From an uncultured Bacilli bacterium (lineage in GTDB: Bacteria > Bacillota_I > Bacilli_A > RF39 > UBA660): a stretch of DNA of 35,151 nt. Below, piece by piece: positions 7,474-15,240 of this stretch. Below the pieces are notes generated by a model, which ran no database searches, was not told where the DNA came from, and worked only from the letters and a program-made list of their open reading frames with translations. Numbering within the stretch: the first letter of the stretch is position 1; each line of letters begins with the position of its first letter. A program made the position numbers and the translations under genes. The stretch lies in the NCBI GenBank assembly GCA_944332265.1, contig CALVJQ010000016.1, forward strand, positions 1 through 35,151, written 5' to 3'.

Positions 7474-7736
7474 TGAATTCATATACTCAGTTATTTCTTT
7501 TAATATTTTCTTTTTTTTATGGGAAGTTTGTATATTTAGGTAATAGATTTAATTTGTTTGTTATCGAGAAGAAGAATATTTTGATTAAAAGTATTCTATC
7601 TGTTTTATATGTATTTAATATAAGTTTATTATATGTAGTTATATTATATAAAATTAATAATGGTATTTTAAATATTTATTTTATAATAGCTATTATTTTG
7701 GGATATTTTATTAATTTTGTTAAGAAATGTAAATGA
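7473..7736 (+). CDS. yabQ: YabQ-like spore cortex protein, short
   Basis: 87-aa hydrophobic protein with two to three predicted membrane segments (about residues 5-22, 36-60 and 62-80). Sequence similarity to YabQ is weak, but the family has this polytopic layout with an N-terminal QLFLLIFSFFYG-type helix, and the gene starts on the last base of the yabP stop as in sporulating Bacilli. Bacillus YabQ is about twice as long, so this is either a minimal version or a reduced one. YabQ is a forespore outer-membrane protein required for cortex formation. The call rests mainly on synteny. Confidence 0.7.
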   Translation: MNSYTQLFLLIFSFFYGKFVYLGNRFNLFVIEKKNILIKSILSVLYVFNISLLYVVILYKINNGILNIYFIIAIILGYFINFVKKCK

Positions 7737-7769
7737 TAATTATATTTAATATTTTCTTTTTTATTACTA

Positions 7770-7778
7770 TGTTATAAT
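7770..7778 (+). promoter_or_regulatory. Extended -10 promoter of divIC
   Basis: TGTTATAAT, 23 bases before the divIC start codon; SD AAGGAG lies between. Confidence 0.65.
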
Positions 7779-7801
7779 TATGATAATAAGGAGAATAGCA
7801 G

Positions 7802-8158
7802 ATGAGTAACACTAAAAATAAAAAAAATATGAAAAATAAAAAAAGTGTTAAAAATTCTAAAAATAGAATTGGTTTTTTGTTGTTTTCTGTTGTTATTTTT
7901 ATAGTTATTTTAATTAGTACAGTTTTTAATGATGTTGTTCAAATATATAATAACAAAAAAAATACTAAGGAACTGAAAGAAAAGTATGAGATTTTATTAG
8001 AAGAAGAAGATTCTTTAAATAATGAAGTTATTAAGTTACAAGATCCTGAATATGTTGATAGATATGCTAGAGAAAAATATTTATATACATTGGATGGAGA
8101 AAAAATATTAATGATTATTGATGATGAAGAAGATAAAAATAATAGTGATGAGAGTTAA
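7802..8158 (+). CDS. divIC: Cell-division protein DivIC (FtsB-like)
   Basis: Bitopic divisome protein that pairs with FtsL and DivIB to activate septal peptidoglycan synthesis. 118 aa: a Lys/Asn-rich cytoplasmic N terminus (1-22), one membrane helix (about 23-43), an extracytoplasmic coiled coil (about 50-80), and the family signature DPEYVDRYAREKYLYTLDGEKI. An acidic tail closes the protein. It follows yabP-yabQ exactly as in Bacillus but has its own promoter here, which would let it be expressed in vegetative cells independently of the sporulation genes. Confidence 0.92.
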   Translation: MSNTKNKKNMKNKKSVKNSKNRIGFLLFSVVIFIVILISTVFNDVVQIYNNKKNTKELKEKYEILLEEEDSLNNEVIKLQDPEYVDRYAREKYLYTLDGEKILMIIDDEEDKNNSDES

Positions 8159-8188
8159 GTAATTCTTTTTTTGTAGTAGGTGGTTTAT

Positions 8189-8710
8189 ATGAAGAAGATT
8201 TATATTGTTTTGACTTATACAGGGACAATTTTATCTAAATTAATTAAAATATATACTAGAAAAGAATATTCTCATGTATCAATAGCTTTAGATGAAGATT
8301 TGCAACATATGTATAGCTTCGGAAGATTAAATGCTTATAATCCTTTTTTTGGTGGTTTTGTTCATGAAAGAGTAGATAAAGGAACTTATCGTAGATTTAA
8401 AAAAACAAAAACAAGAATATACTCTTTACAAGTACCTGATGAGAATTATGAAGAGATTGTTAATGTAATAAAAGATATTAAAAATAATAGAAGAGAATAT
8501 CATTATAATATTATTGGGTTAATATGTGTAGCTATTCATTTAAAATTTAAAAGAGAAAAATCATTTTATTGTGCAGAATTTGTCAAATATGTTTTAGAAA
8601 AATCAAATATTAATAATGAATTACCTGATTTAATTAAACCTGAAGATTTTAATAATATAAAAGGTTTAGATATTGTTTATAGTGGTATTTTAAGAGAATA
8701 TCTTAATTAA
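8189..8710 (+). CDS. Permuted papain-like (YiiX/NlpC-P60-like) protein
   Basis: 173-aa protein of a family common in Bacillota and usually annotated hypothetical. The order of the putative catalytic residues fits a circularly permuted papain-like fold: His29 in EYSHVSIALD near the N terminus and Cys128 in SFYCAEFVKYVL near the C terminus. The block MYSFGRLNAYNPFFGGFVHE lies between the two. No signal peptide is obvious, so action may be cytosolic. Such enzymes cleave amide or lipid-acyl bonds; the substrate is unknown. The start at 8189 has SD AGGTGG. It follows divIC by 30 bases and is probably cotranscribed. Confidence 0.7.
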   Translation: MKKIYIVLTYTGTILSKLIKIYTRKEYSHVSIALDEDLQHMYSFGRLNAYNPFFGGFVHERVDKGTYRRFKKTKTRIYSLQVPDENYEEIVNVIKDIKNNRREYHYNIIGLICVAIHLKFKREKSFYCAEFVKYVLEKSNINNELPDLIKPEDFNNIKGLDIVYSGILREYLN

Positions 8711-8762
8711 TTTATTTGGTATAAAAATATAATAGTTTAATATTTTATAATAGGAGACTATT

Positions 8763-9317
8763 ATGAATTGTATAGAACTTATCTTAATTGGCTTAGGATT
8801 GGCTATGGATGCTTTTGCAGTGGCTGTATGTAAAGGAACTGGTTGTAATAAGATAATATTTATTAATTGCTTTAAAATTGGTTTGTGTTTTGGTTTGTTT
8901 CAAGCTATAATGCCTTTTGTTGGTTATTGGTTGGGAAATGAAATTAAAGGTATAGTTTTAGCAATTGATCATTATATTGTATTTTGTTTATTAGTTATTA
9001 TTGGAAGTAATATGATATATGATTCTTTAGTAAATAAAGAAGAAAATTATGATAGTTATTTTAATCTTGTTTCTTTGTTAGGTCCAGCATTAGCAACAAG
9101 TATCGATGCTTTTTCAGTTGGAATAACTTTTGCTTTATATAAAGTTAATATTTTTAAAGCAATTATTATTATTGGAGTTATAACGTTTATTTTGTCTTTT
9201 TTAGGTGTTATTTTAGGAAGTTCTTTATCTAAGAGATGGGATAGAAAAGCTAAAGTATTTGGTGGGGTTGTTTTAATAATTTTAGGAATAAAATTATTAT
9301 TGGAACATTTATTATAG
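8763..9317 (+). CDS. mntP: Putative manganese efflux pump MntP
   Basis: 184-aa integral membrane protein with six predicted helices arranged as two homologous halves, each carrying a conserved Asp motif: LAMDAFAVAV near residues 13-22 and ATSIDAFSVGI in the second half, as expected for the MntP (YebN) Mn(II) exporter. It would protect the cell from excess manganese. Many mntP genes follow a yybP-ykoY riboswitch, but here only 52 bases separate it from the upstream gene, leaving no room for one. TATAAT at 8728-8733 may be its promoter; SD TAGGAG supports the start. Confidence 0.92.
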   Translation: MNCIELILIGLGLAMDAFAVAVCKGTGCNKIIFINCFKIGLCFGLFQAIMPFVGYWLGNEIKGIVLAIDHYIVFCLLVIIGSNMIYDSLVNKEENYDSYFNLVSLLGPALATSIDAFSVGITFALYKVNIFKAIIIIGVITFILSFLGVILGSSLSKRWDRKAKVFGGVVLIILGIKLLLEHLL

Positions 9318-9363
9318 TTATCTTTAAATTATTATAGTAAAATAAGTGTAATTTTAGTTGTTG

Positions 9364-9426
9364 CAACTCAAACTTGTCAAAAATCAACTTAAAATTGGTA
9401 GTGTGCAACCAGCTTAAAAGATATAA
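9364..9426. repeat. 21-bp periodic CAAC repeats, candidate operator
   Basis: CAAC begins at 9364, 9385 and 9406, spaced exactly 21 bp (two helical turns). The first two units match as CAACTYAAAMTTG, each with imperfect CAA/TTG dyad symmetry; the third is partial and runs into the -10 of the next gene (TATAAT 9422-9427). The arrangement suits cooperative binding of a dimeric regulator, possibly the XRE protein encoded next. Confidence 0.5.
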
Positions 9427-9427
9427 T
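9422..9427 (+). promoter_or_regulatory. -10 element of the XRE membrane regulator gene
   Basis: TATAAT 24 bases before the start codon at 9452; no -35 at standard spacing. The CAAC repeats occupy the upstream region. Confidence 0.5.
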
Positions 9428-9451
9428 TCGAGTATGTAAAGGAGAATTATA

Positions 9452-10996
9452 ATGAATTTAGCAGATAATTTAAAAAAGATAAGAAAAGATAATAATTTAT
9501 CTCAAGAACAATTAGCCGAGAAATTAGGAGTATCAAGACAATCTGTAAGTAAATGGGAATCTGGTCAGTCATATCCTGAAATGGATAAAGTTTTACAGCT
9601 ATGTAAACTATTTAAACTTAATATAAATGAATTGATAAATGAAAATATATCTGATGTAGTAGAGAAGAAAGCTGTAAATAGAATAAGTAATAAATATATA
9701 TCTAGTTTTTTTCTTTATATAACTAAAGTTGTAGATATGTTTAGTTCTATGAAATTTAAACAGATTATATTGTGTTTATTAGAGCAAATGATTATAGCTT
9801 TTATAGTTGTAGGCATTTTAGTATTTATTGGTTTAATTGGTAGTGGTGTATTTTATAATATATTTAGTTTTTTACCATCAACATTTTTTTATATTTTGTA
9901 TGCTTTAGCTAAAGGATTATATATATTTATAGCTGTAATACTTGGTGTGGCAGTTATATTACATATATTTAAGATTAGATATTTAGATTATTATGAAATT
10001 GTTGATGAAGTTGAAGATGATGATAAAAGTATCCCAGAAGAAAATTTAAACGAAAACGATTCAACAGATAATAAAAAAGATAAGAATGTAATATATTTAG
10101 AGAAAAAGAAAGATAAGGTAATTATACGTGATCCTAAACATTCCAATTTTAGTTTTTTAGCTGGGTTAGGAAAGATAGTAGTTTTTTTTGGAAAATTTAT
10201 AGCAGGAATGATATTATTTTCTTTAGCTATTCTTCTTTTAATATTAGTTGGATTATTAGCTTGTAGTTTTCTATTTATTAAAACAGGATTAATGTTTGTT
10301 AGTTTGTTTATCTTATTAATTGGATGTATTTTATTTAGTATTATTATAATGGAAGGGTTATATAATTTTATCGTTAGTAAGAGAATTAATAAAACAAAAG
10401 TATTTATTCTTACAATTGTTTCAATTATATTGATTGGTTTAGGTGGTGGTTTTTCAATGATTGCAGTTACTGAATTTGACTATGTTGAAAAAGAGGTACC
10501 TAAAGAAAAAGAGACTTTTGAAGTTGAAATGAACGATAATTTGAAAGTCCATAGTACTTGTTATTATTGTGATTATATATTTGTTGAGAAAAATATTGAT
10601 AATGTTCAAATTGAAGTCGAATATCCTGTTTATGAAAATGTCTCTGTTTATAACTATAACGATTTTATTAATATTTATTCATATAGAAATGATTCGGAAA
10701 CTATGAAATTAATTAGGACTGTTATTAAAGATATAAATGAAAAAAAGATATCAAATTATAATGATATATTTAAAGTAGTTATTACAGCTTCTAAAGAGAA
10801 TATTTCTAAAATAAAAGGGAATACTGAAGAATATTATGATGAACTAGATAGATTAAGAGAAGAAAATTATAGTTTAATTGAAAAAAATGAATATTTAGAA
10901 AATTTATTGGAATCAAGTTCATTAAATCTTGTTTATGATGATAATGGTAATATAGTTGGAATAAATGATGATAATTATGAAGAAGAGATAGAATAA
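9452..10996 (+). CDS. Membrane-anchored XRE-family regulator
   Basis: 514 aa with three parts. Residues 1-65 are an XRE/Cro-type helix-turn-helix (LSQEQLAEKLGVSRQSVSKWE, then YPEMDKVLQLCKLF). About five or six membrane helices follow between residues 95 and 345, interrupted by a charged cytoplasmic loop (about 190-230). The C-terminal 165 residues, probably extracytoplasmic, contain a CYYC pair, a beta-rich segment and a coiled coil ending in an acidic tail. The layout suggests a one-component transmembrane sensor, as in other DNA-binding proteins with membrane domains, but the signal and targets are unknown. SD AAAGGAGA precedes the ATG. The upstream 21-bp repeats may be its own operator. 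Confidence 0.75.
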   Translation: MNLADNLKKIRKDNNLSQEQLAEKLGVSRQSVSKWESGQSYPEMDKVLQLCKLFKLNINELINENISDVVEKKAVNRISNKYISSFFLYITKVVDMFSSMKFKQIILCLLEQMIIAFIVVGILVFIGLIGSGVFYNIFSFLPSTFFYILYALAKGLYIFIAVILGVAVILHIFKIRYLDYYEIVDEVEDDDKSIPEENLNENDSTDNKKDKNVIYLEKKKDKVIIRDPKHSNFSFLAGLGKIVVFFGKFIAGMILFSLAILLLILVGLLACSFLFIKTGLMFVSLFILLIGCILFSIIIMEGLYNFIVSKRINKTKVFILTIVSIILIGLGGGFSMIAVTEFDYVEKEVPKEKETFEVEMNDNLKVHSTCYYCDYIFVEKNIDNVQIEVEYPVYENVSVYNYNDFINIYSYRNDSETMKLIRTVIKDINEKKISNYNDIFKVVITASKENISKIKGNTEEYYDELDRLREENYSLIEKNEYLENLLESSSLNLVYDDNGNIVGINDDNYEEEIE

Positions 10997-11018
10997 TATA
11001 CTCTCTCTTTTTTTTGTA
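10988..11018 (+). terminator. Possible weak terminator
   Basis: A short imperfect hairpin (AGAGA with CTCTC) is followed by a run of nine T residues. The stem is weak; the T-tract is the main evidence. Confidence 0.4.
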
Positions 11019-11027
11019 TGATATAAT
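11019..11027 (+). promoter_or_regulatory. Extended -10 promoter of nrdG
   Basis: TGATATAAT directly after a T-tract, 20 bases before the nrdG start; GAGGT at 11034-11038 is the SD. Confidence 0.65.
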
Positions 11028-11047
11028 TTGAATGAGGTAGATGTTTT

Positions 11048-11572
11048 ATGAAAAAAGGTTATGTTAAATTAGCTAATCCAAATATTCAATTAGATAGTAT
11101 AGTTGATGGAGAAGGTATTAGAAGTGTTATATGGTTTCAAGGATGTTCTCATAATTGTCCTGGATGTCATAATCCAGAGACTCATGATTTTAATAGTGGA
11201 TTTGAAGTATCAATAGATGAAATGAAGAAGAAGATTGATCACTTAGAATATCAAACGGGTGTTACGTTTTCTGGTGGAGATCCAATGATGCAGATAGAAG
11301 CTTTAGAAGAACTTGCAAAACATGTTCATGAATGTGGAATGAATGTGTGGTGTTATACAGGTTATACATTTGAAGAACTTTTAGAACTTGCAAAAAAGAA
11401 TTCGCATTATTTAGAAGCTTTAAAAAATATAGATGTTTTAGTTGATGGTCGATTTGTATTAGATTTAAAAAGTTTTGATGTTCAGTTTAGAGGTTCATCT
11501 AATCAAAGAATAATTGATGTGGCAAAAAGTTTAGAAGAAGGGAAAGCTGTGTCAGTATTAAAATATAAGTAG
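11048..11572 (+). CDS. nrdG: Anaerobic ribonucleotide reductase activating protein
   Basis: Radical-SAM enzyme that installs the glycyl radical on the class III ribonucleotide reductase NrdD, allowing deoxyribonucleotide synthesis without oxygen. The 174-aa protein has an N-terminal GEGIRSVIWFQGC segment, the 4Fe-4S motif CSHNCPGC (CxxxCxxC), HNPETHDF, and the SAM-binding GGDP (SGGDPMMQ). nrdD is not adjacent in the window, which is unusual since the pair is often one operon. It supports an anaerobic lifestyle. The next gene follows after 9 bases, so it probably shares a transcript with a functionally unrelated membrane protein. Confidence 0.95.
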   Translation: MKKGYVKLANPNIQLDSIVDGEGIRSVIWFQGCSHNCPGCHNPETHDFNSGFEVSIDEMKKKIDHLEYQTGVTFSGGDPMMQIEALEELAKHVHECGMNVWCYTGYTFEELLELAKKNSHYLEALKNIDVLVDGRFVLDLKSFDVQFRGSSNQRIIDVAKSLEEGKAVSVLKYK

Positions 11573-11581
11573 AGGTGAAGT

Positions 11582-13411
11582 ATGAAAAACAAAATAAAAA
11601 TTATTTTAGTATCTTTGTTTTCTTTAATAGCCATTGGGATAAATCCGTGTGTATGCTTAGATTTATATGAAAAAGCAAAAACGATAAGTTATTCTAATGG
11701 AATGGAAGTCTTAAATTTAAATTTATTTGGAACATTATTACTATTTATTTTTATTTATTTTTTTATTAAAAAAAATCAAAAATATCTTAAAGGTAATGTT
11801 ATAACTAGAGTAATTAGTATTGTTTTTTCTTTGTTATTAATTTTTGGATTAAGTTATAAAGAATATGGAAATAGTTCTTTGATTTTTAATTCTTTAATTT
11901 TCTTTATACTAGCTGTTGTTATGGCTATAGGATATTATTTTATTATATTTATTTTAGTTAATATGATTTATGATAAAATTGATAAAAATGAAGTTAAAGA
12001 AAGTAAAAATAAGATTATTTTATTATTTAAAAAACATCCTTTTATATTTAGTTTAATAGTTATATTAATATGTTGGTTACCTTATATAATTTCTTTTTAT
12101 CCTATTATATTAAGTCCTGATCCTAGTTATCAAATAAAACAATTTTTTGGAATTAGAACTAAATATGCTGATTATGCTGTTTTATTAGATGAGAATGTGG
12201 TAATAACTAATCATCATCCTGTTATACATACTTTATTACTAGGTGGATGTTTAAAGTTAGGTGGTTTGTTAGTTAACGATAATTTTGGCTTATTTTTATA
12301 TAGTTTTATACAAATATTAATCTTATCATTTACTTTAGCTTATACAATTAAATATATGTTAAAGAATAATGTATCTAGTAAGTTTGCTTTTATTACTTTA
12401 TTAATTTATTCTTTAGTACCTATGTTTCCTTTATATGCAATGAGTGGTGTTAAAGATGTTATTTTTACATCATTTATTATTCTTTATATTATTATGTTAC
12501 ATAAAATTTTAAATAACAAAGGAAAGAAATTAAAATTTATTTCTTATATGTTAATGATAGTTTTAATGTTATTGGTTATCTTATTTAGAAATAATGGATT
12601 ATATGTTATATTACTATCTTTTCCTTTCTTAATTTTAAGTGTTAAGAAAGATTGGAAAAGATTAGGACTTGTTTTTATAATTACAATTCTTTTATCTTCT
12701 TGTTATAATAATGTTATATTACCAGCATTTAAAATTACTCCTGGTAGTATTAGAGAAGTTTTATCAATTCCTTTTCAACAAACAGCGAGATATGTGAAGT
12801 ATCATGAAGAGGATTTGTCTGCGGAAGATAAGAAAATTATTGATAAAGTTTTAGGTTATAATGATATAGCTGATAGATATGATCCAGAACTTGCAGATCC
12901 AGTAAAAAATAATTACAATAAGTATACTACTAATGAGGAATTGAAAGAATATTTTAAAGTTTGGTTTAAGGGTTTAATAAAACATCCTGGGACATATATA
13001 GATGCTACGATAAATAACGTTTATGGTTATTTTTATCCTAATAAGTTATCTTGGTATGTTTATTATAAATATGATACAAGAATTATAAAAGATGGATTTG
13101 ATTATCATTATAATTCTTTAAATGGTGTGCGCGATGTACTTTCTTCTTTTGCTATAGCATTTCCTTTAATTCCGATACTTGGATTGATATCTAATATTGG
13201 AGTTGCAACATGGATAGTTATTTTATTAACGGGATATGTTATTTATCGAAAGAAGTATAAATATATTGTTGTGTATTTACCAGCTTTAATATCTATTTTG
13301 ATATGTATAGCTAGTCCTGCTAATACTTATTTTAGGTATGCTTTGCCGTTTGTATTTTCTTTACCTTTAATGGTATCATTTGTTATAGATAAAAATTTTA
13401 GAAAAAGTTAA
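11582..13411 (+). CDS. Polytopic membrane protein, DUF6020/GT-C-like
   Basis: 609-aa protein with roughly twelve predicted membrane helices. Between helices four and five lies a large external loop with LSPDPSYQIKQF and a later NHHPVIHTLL. Acidic residues in the first big loop followed by His-rich motifs are typical of GT-C-fold glycosyltransferases that use polyprenyl-phosphate sugars, and the overall pattern fits the DUF6020 family. A soluble segment around residues 400-480 precedes the last helices. The following gene encodes a DPM1-like GT2, the enzyme type that makes such lipid-linked donors, so I infer a cell-surface glycosylation pair. SD GAGGTGAAG supports the start. Confidence 0.65.
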   Translation: MKNKIKIILVSLFSLIAIGINPCVCLDLYEKAKTISYSNGMEVLNLNLFGTLLLFIFIYFFIKKNQKYLKGNVITRVISIVFSLLLIFGLSYKEYGNSSLIFNSLIFFILAVVMAIGYYFIIFILVNMIYDKIDKNEVKESKNKIILLFKKHPFIFSLIVILICWLPYIISFYPIILSPDPSYQIKQFFGIRTKYADYAVLLDENVVITNHHPVIHTLLLGGCLKLGGLLVNDNFGLFLYSFIQILILSFTLAYTIKYMLKNNVSSKFAFITLLIYSLVPMFPLYAMSGVKDVIFTSFIILYIIMLHKILNNKGKKLKFISYMLMIVLMLLVILFRNNGLYVILLSFPFLILSVKKDWKRLGLVFIITILLSSCYNNVILPAFKITPGSIREVLSIPFQQTARYVKYHEEDLSAEDKKIIDKVLGYNDIADRYDPELADPVKNNYNKYTTNEELKEYFKVWFKGLIKHPGTYIDATINNVYGYFYPNKLSWYVYYKYDTRIIKDGFDYHYNSLNGVRDVLSSFAIAFPLIPILGLISNIGVATWIVILLTGYVIYRKKYKYIVVYLPALISILICIASPANTYFRYALPFVFSLPLMVSFVIDKNFRKS

Positions 13412-13422
13412 ATAATATTTAG

Positions 13423-13428
13423 TATAAT
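13423..13428 (+). promoter_or_regulatory. Possible -10 element of the GT2 gene
   Basis: TATAAT in the 35-base gap between the two glycosylation genes, 18 bases before the start at 13447. It lacks the TG extension and a -35, so it may be weak. Confidence 0.4.
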
Positions 13429-13446
13429 AAGTTAATGAGGTGTATT

Positions 13447-14391
13447 ATGAAAAATAATGAAAAAAAGATAGCTGTATTGATTCCTTGTTATAATGAAGCA
13501 AAAACAATAGAGAAAGTTGTTAAAGATTATAAAGAGGTTTTACCTAATGCAACTATTTATGTATATGATAATAATTCAACTGATGGAACTGATGAGATTG
13601 CTTTAAAAGCAGGAGCAGAAGTTAGATATGAGTATCGTCAAGGCAAAGGAAATGTTATTAGAACAATGTTTAGAGAGATAGAAGCAGATTGTTATTTGAT
13701 GATTGATGGGGATGATACATATCCAAAAGAGAATGCTCGTGAAATGTGTGATTTAGTTTTAAATGGAAAAGCAGATATGGTAATTGGAGATCGTTTATCT
13801 TCAACTTACTTTACAGAAAATAAAAGACCTTTTCATAATTTCGGCAATAGAATTGTTAGATGGTTAATTAATTTTTTATTTAAAAATGATGTAAAAGATA
13901 TAATGACAGGATATCGTGCTTTTAGTTATGAATTTGTTAAAGGGTTTCCAGTCTTATCAAAGGGATTTGAAATAGAAACAGAGATGACAATTCATGCTGT
14001 AGATAAAAATTTTAAATTAGTAGAAGTACCAGTAAGCTATCGAGATAGACCAGAAGGATCTGTATCAAAATTAAATACATATAGTGATGGTTTAAAAGTA
14101 TTAAAGACAATAGCAACTTTATTTAAAGAATATAAACCTGCAATGTTTTTCAATATTTGGGCGATATTATTATTAATAGTAGGTATATTAATAGGATTAC
14201 CAGCATATATAGGATATTTTCAAACAGGTTTAGTTGAAAAATTTCCTAGTTTAATAGTAAGTTGTTTTGCTATAATGATGTCATTATTGTTCTGGGTTAC
14301 AGGAATAATTTTACAAGTTATAGCTAAGAAAGAGAAGCAAAATTATGAATTATATCTTAATACTTTGGCAATAAATAGAAAAGAAAAGTAA
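13447..14391 (+). CDS. GT2 polyprenyl-phosphate glycosyltransferase (DPM1-like)
   Basis: 314-aa family 2 glycosyltransferase. The N-terminal GT-A domain starts VLIPCYNEAKTI, contains DNNSTDGT for nucleotide binding, and has the metal-binding acidic cluster DGDDTYP (Asp87-Asp90). MTGYRAF and KGFEIETEMTIHA are characteristic of dolichyl/undecaprenyl-phosphate mannose or glucose synthases. Two C-terminal membrane helices (about 235-260 and 275-300) anchor it. It would transfer a hexose from a nucleotide sugar to undecaprenyl phosphate for use by a GT-C enzyme, plausibly the preceding gene product. The ATG at 13447 has the SD GAGGTG. Confidence 0.9.
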   Translation: MKNNEKKIAVLIPCYNEAKTIEKVVKDYKEVLPNATIYVYDNNSTDGTDEIALKAGAEVRYEYRQGKGNVIRTMFREIEADCYLMIDGDDTYPKENAREMCDLVLNGKADMVIGDRLSSTYFTENKRPFHNFGNRIVRWLINFLFKNDVKDIMTGYRAFSYEFVKGFPVLSKGFEIETEMTIHAVDKNFKLVEVPVSYRDRPEGSVSKLNTYSDGLKVLKTIATLFKEYKPAMFFNIWAILLLIVGILIGLPAYIGYFQTGLVEKFPSLIVSCFAIMMSLLFWVTGIILQVIAKKEKQNYELYLNTLAINRKEK

Positions 14392-14408
14392 AAACACTTT
14401 TCTTTTTT
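14379..14408 (+). terminator. Intrinsic terminator after the GT2 gene
   Basis: 11-bp perfect stem 14379-14389/14396-14406, 6-base loop, T-rich tail. The left arm overlaps the stop codon. Confidence 0.85.
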
Positions 14409-14417
14409 GTTTATTTA

Positions 14418-14425
14418 TGTATAAT
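14418..14425 (+). promoter_or_regulatory. Promoter of the ecfA1-ecfA2-ecfT-truA operon
   Basis: TGTATAAT just after the preceding terminator and 23 bases upstream of the first start. The TG abuts TATAAT without the usual single base. Confidence 0.5.
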
Positions 14426-14448
14426 AAGGTCGTAAGTGGGTGACTTTT

Positions 14449-15240
14449 ATGAGTAATATAAAAATAAAAGATTTAAAATTCTCCTATGATAATAAAAATT
14501 ATGTATTTGATAATTTAAATTTTACATTAAGAAAAGATAAAACATTGAGTATTATTGGTCCTTCAGCTTGTGGAAAAACTACTTTATTAAAATTATTAAA
14601 TGGTGAACTTTCTTATGAGGGATCTATAGTAATTAACGGTGTTGAAGTTAATGAACAAAATTTTTGGGAATTAAGAAAGTGTATTGCTGTTGTTTTTAAG
14701 GATACTTCTTTTATTACTGATGTTGTAAAAAATGAATTACGTTTTTCTTTAGAAAATATTAATATTGAACCCACTATCATAAAAGAGAGAATAAATGAGA
14801 TAAATGAGTATTTTGGGATAAATAAGTTATTAAATAAGAATCTTAATATGTTATCCTTAAATGATCAAACTTTAGTTAAGATATTATCTTATGCTATTAT
14901 TGAACCTGCTTATATAGCATTAGATGATTTGTTAAATAATTTAAATTTAAGAACAAAAATATTATTGTTAAATTACTTGAATTCGAAGAACATTATTTTA
15001 ATTAATGTTACTACAAATATGGAAGATGTTTTATATACTGATTATATATTATGTCTATATAATGGGATAAGTGCTATAGATGGAAAGACTTTAGATGTTT
15101 TAGATAATGAAAAGCTACTAAAACGATTAGGTTTGAATTTACCTTTTTTGGTTGATTTGTCTATTCAATTGAAACTTTATGGATTAATTAATAAAGTATA
15201 TTTAAATAAGGAAGCGTTGGTGAGGAATTTATGGAAATAG
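14449..15240 (+). CDS. ecfA1: ECF transporter ATPase A1 homologue, degenerate motifs
   Basis: First ATPase of the energy-coupling factor module that powers vitamin and metal uptake through exchangeable S components. Length (263 aa) and fold order are normal and Walker A is intact (GPSACGKT, residues 37-44). Other catalytic elements are altered: the Q-loop Gln is Lys84 (VVFKD), the LSGGQ signature reads LSLND (135-139), Walker B is ALDDLL with Asp160 in place of the catalytic Glu, and the H-loop His is Thr189 (VTTN). ATP binding is plausible, efficient hydrolysis doubtful. Assignment rests on the order A1-A2-T-truA-rplM-rpsI. It overlaps ecfA2 by 10 bases. Confidence 0.82.
   Translation: MSNIKIKDLKFSYDNKNYVFDNLNFTLRKDKTLSIIGPSACGKTTLLKLLNGELSYEGSIVINGVEVNEQNFWELRKCIAVVFKDTSFITDVVKNELRFSLENINIEPTIIKERINEINEYFGINKLLNKNLNMLSLNDQTLVKILSYAIIEPAYIALDDLLNNLNLRTKILLLNYLNSKNIILINVTTNMEDVLYTDYILCLYNGISAIDGKTLDVLDNEKLLKRLGLNLPFLVDLSIQLKLYGLINKVYLNKEALVRNLWK

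Noticed and set aside
8711..8762. yybP-ykoY manganese riboswitch before mntP
   Set aside because: The gap is only 52 bases and shows none of the conserved riboswitch sequence.
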